DNA from: CAXXFQ01 sp963674475
Lineage (GTDB): Bacteria > Planctomycetota > Planctomycetia > Pirellulales > Thermoguttaceae
DNA: 25,575 nt
Assembly: GCA_963674475.2 (NCBI GenBank)
Contig: CAXXFQ010000026.1
Coordinates: 1-25,575 of the forward strand
Direction: 5' to 3'
Under the pieces are notes generated by a model. The model was not told the origin of the DNA, made no database searches, and was given only the letters and a program-made list of their open reading frames with translations. Below, in pieces: positions 25,550 through 25,575 of this stretch. Made by a program: the position numbers and the translations under genes. Positions within the stretch are counted from its first letter, which is position 1; every line of letters begins with the position of its first letter.

Positions 25550-25575
25550 GCGGAATCTCGGATTTACCAAGTCTG
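25542..25575 (+). CDS. rnpA: Ribonuclease P protein component, 5' end only
   Basis: A GTG start at 25542 overlaps the end of rpmH by 8 bases and reads (M)DKRNLGFTKS before the window ends. The LGFTKS segment resembles the usual RnpA N-terminus, and rnpA follows rpmH in most bacteria. The call rests mainly on this order, since only 11 codons are visible. Confidence 0.55.
   Translation, partial: MDKRNLGFTKS

Noticed and set aside
1..25575. CRISPR array, insertion sequence or prophage
   Set aside because: No regularly spaced direct repeats, transposase, integrase or phage genes were seen anywhere in the window, including next to selC, a common integration site.

Overview
The window looks like chromosomal DNA from a diderm, Tat-exporting, selenocysteine-using bacterium. 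The supporting features are a tRNA-Sec gene, a sigma-54 promoter with a sigma-54 activator, a large PAS hybrid kinase, a DUF3943-type outer-membrane protein and an ElbD-like ether-lipid synthase. This mix is typical of Deltaproteobacteria (Desulfobacterota, Myxococcota), but Acidobacteriota or Aminicenantota relatives cannot be excluded from sequence reading alone.

Layout. 1-2244 (minus): HAD phosphatase followed by a sodium:solute symporter. 2454-3708 (plus): nested dyads and a near-consensus -24/-12 promoter, then thioredoxin, an OsmC-like thiol peroxidase and an FmdB zinc ribbon. 3785-9138 (minus): hybrid kinase, exported isoaspartyl methyltransferase and a PAS/AAA+/Fis activator, probably one operon. 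The activator is the natural candidate to drive the thioredoxin promoter. 9754-10743 (plus): Tat-exported amidohydrolase. 10811-10903 (minus): tRNA-Ser(GCT). 11205-14911 (plus): PLP threonine/serine dehydratase-like gene, alkyl-DHAP synthase (AGPS) and a short-chain reductase. 14961-16889 (minus): AT-rich outer-membrane protein. 17190-22458 (minus): lipid kinase followed by a 1453-residue reductase/AMP-ligase/ACP/acyltransferase fusion. 22459-23001: non-coding, with DnaA-box-like motifs and an AT-rich stretch. 23002-25575 (plus): selC, prephenate dehydratase, Tat-exported nitrilase-family protein, rpmH and the start of rnpA.

The main system is an ether-lipid set. The ElbD-like fusion can activate and reduce fatty acyl groups to alcohols and carries a PlsC acyltransferase. 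AGPS swaps the acyl chain of acyl-DHAP for a fatty alcohol, and the adjacent reductase is a candidate alkyl-DHAP reductase. The lipid kinase could phosphorylate the resulting diradylglycerol. Together these cover the steps of the animal peroxisomal ether-lipid route.

Five genes (HAD, pcm, PLP dehydratase, nitrilase, rpmH) each carry one single-base indel in a homopolymer run. Correcting that one base restores a full-length protein in every case. Because one of them is rpmH, the simplest reading is residual sequencing error rather than gene decay, so I annotate them as intact genes with a flagged frameshift.
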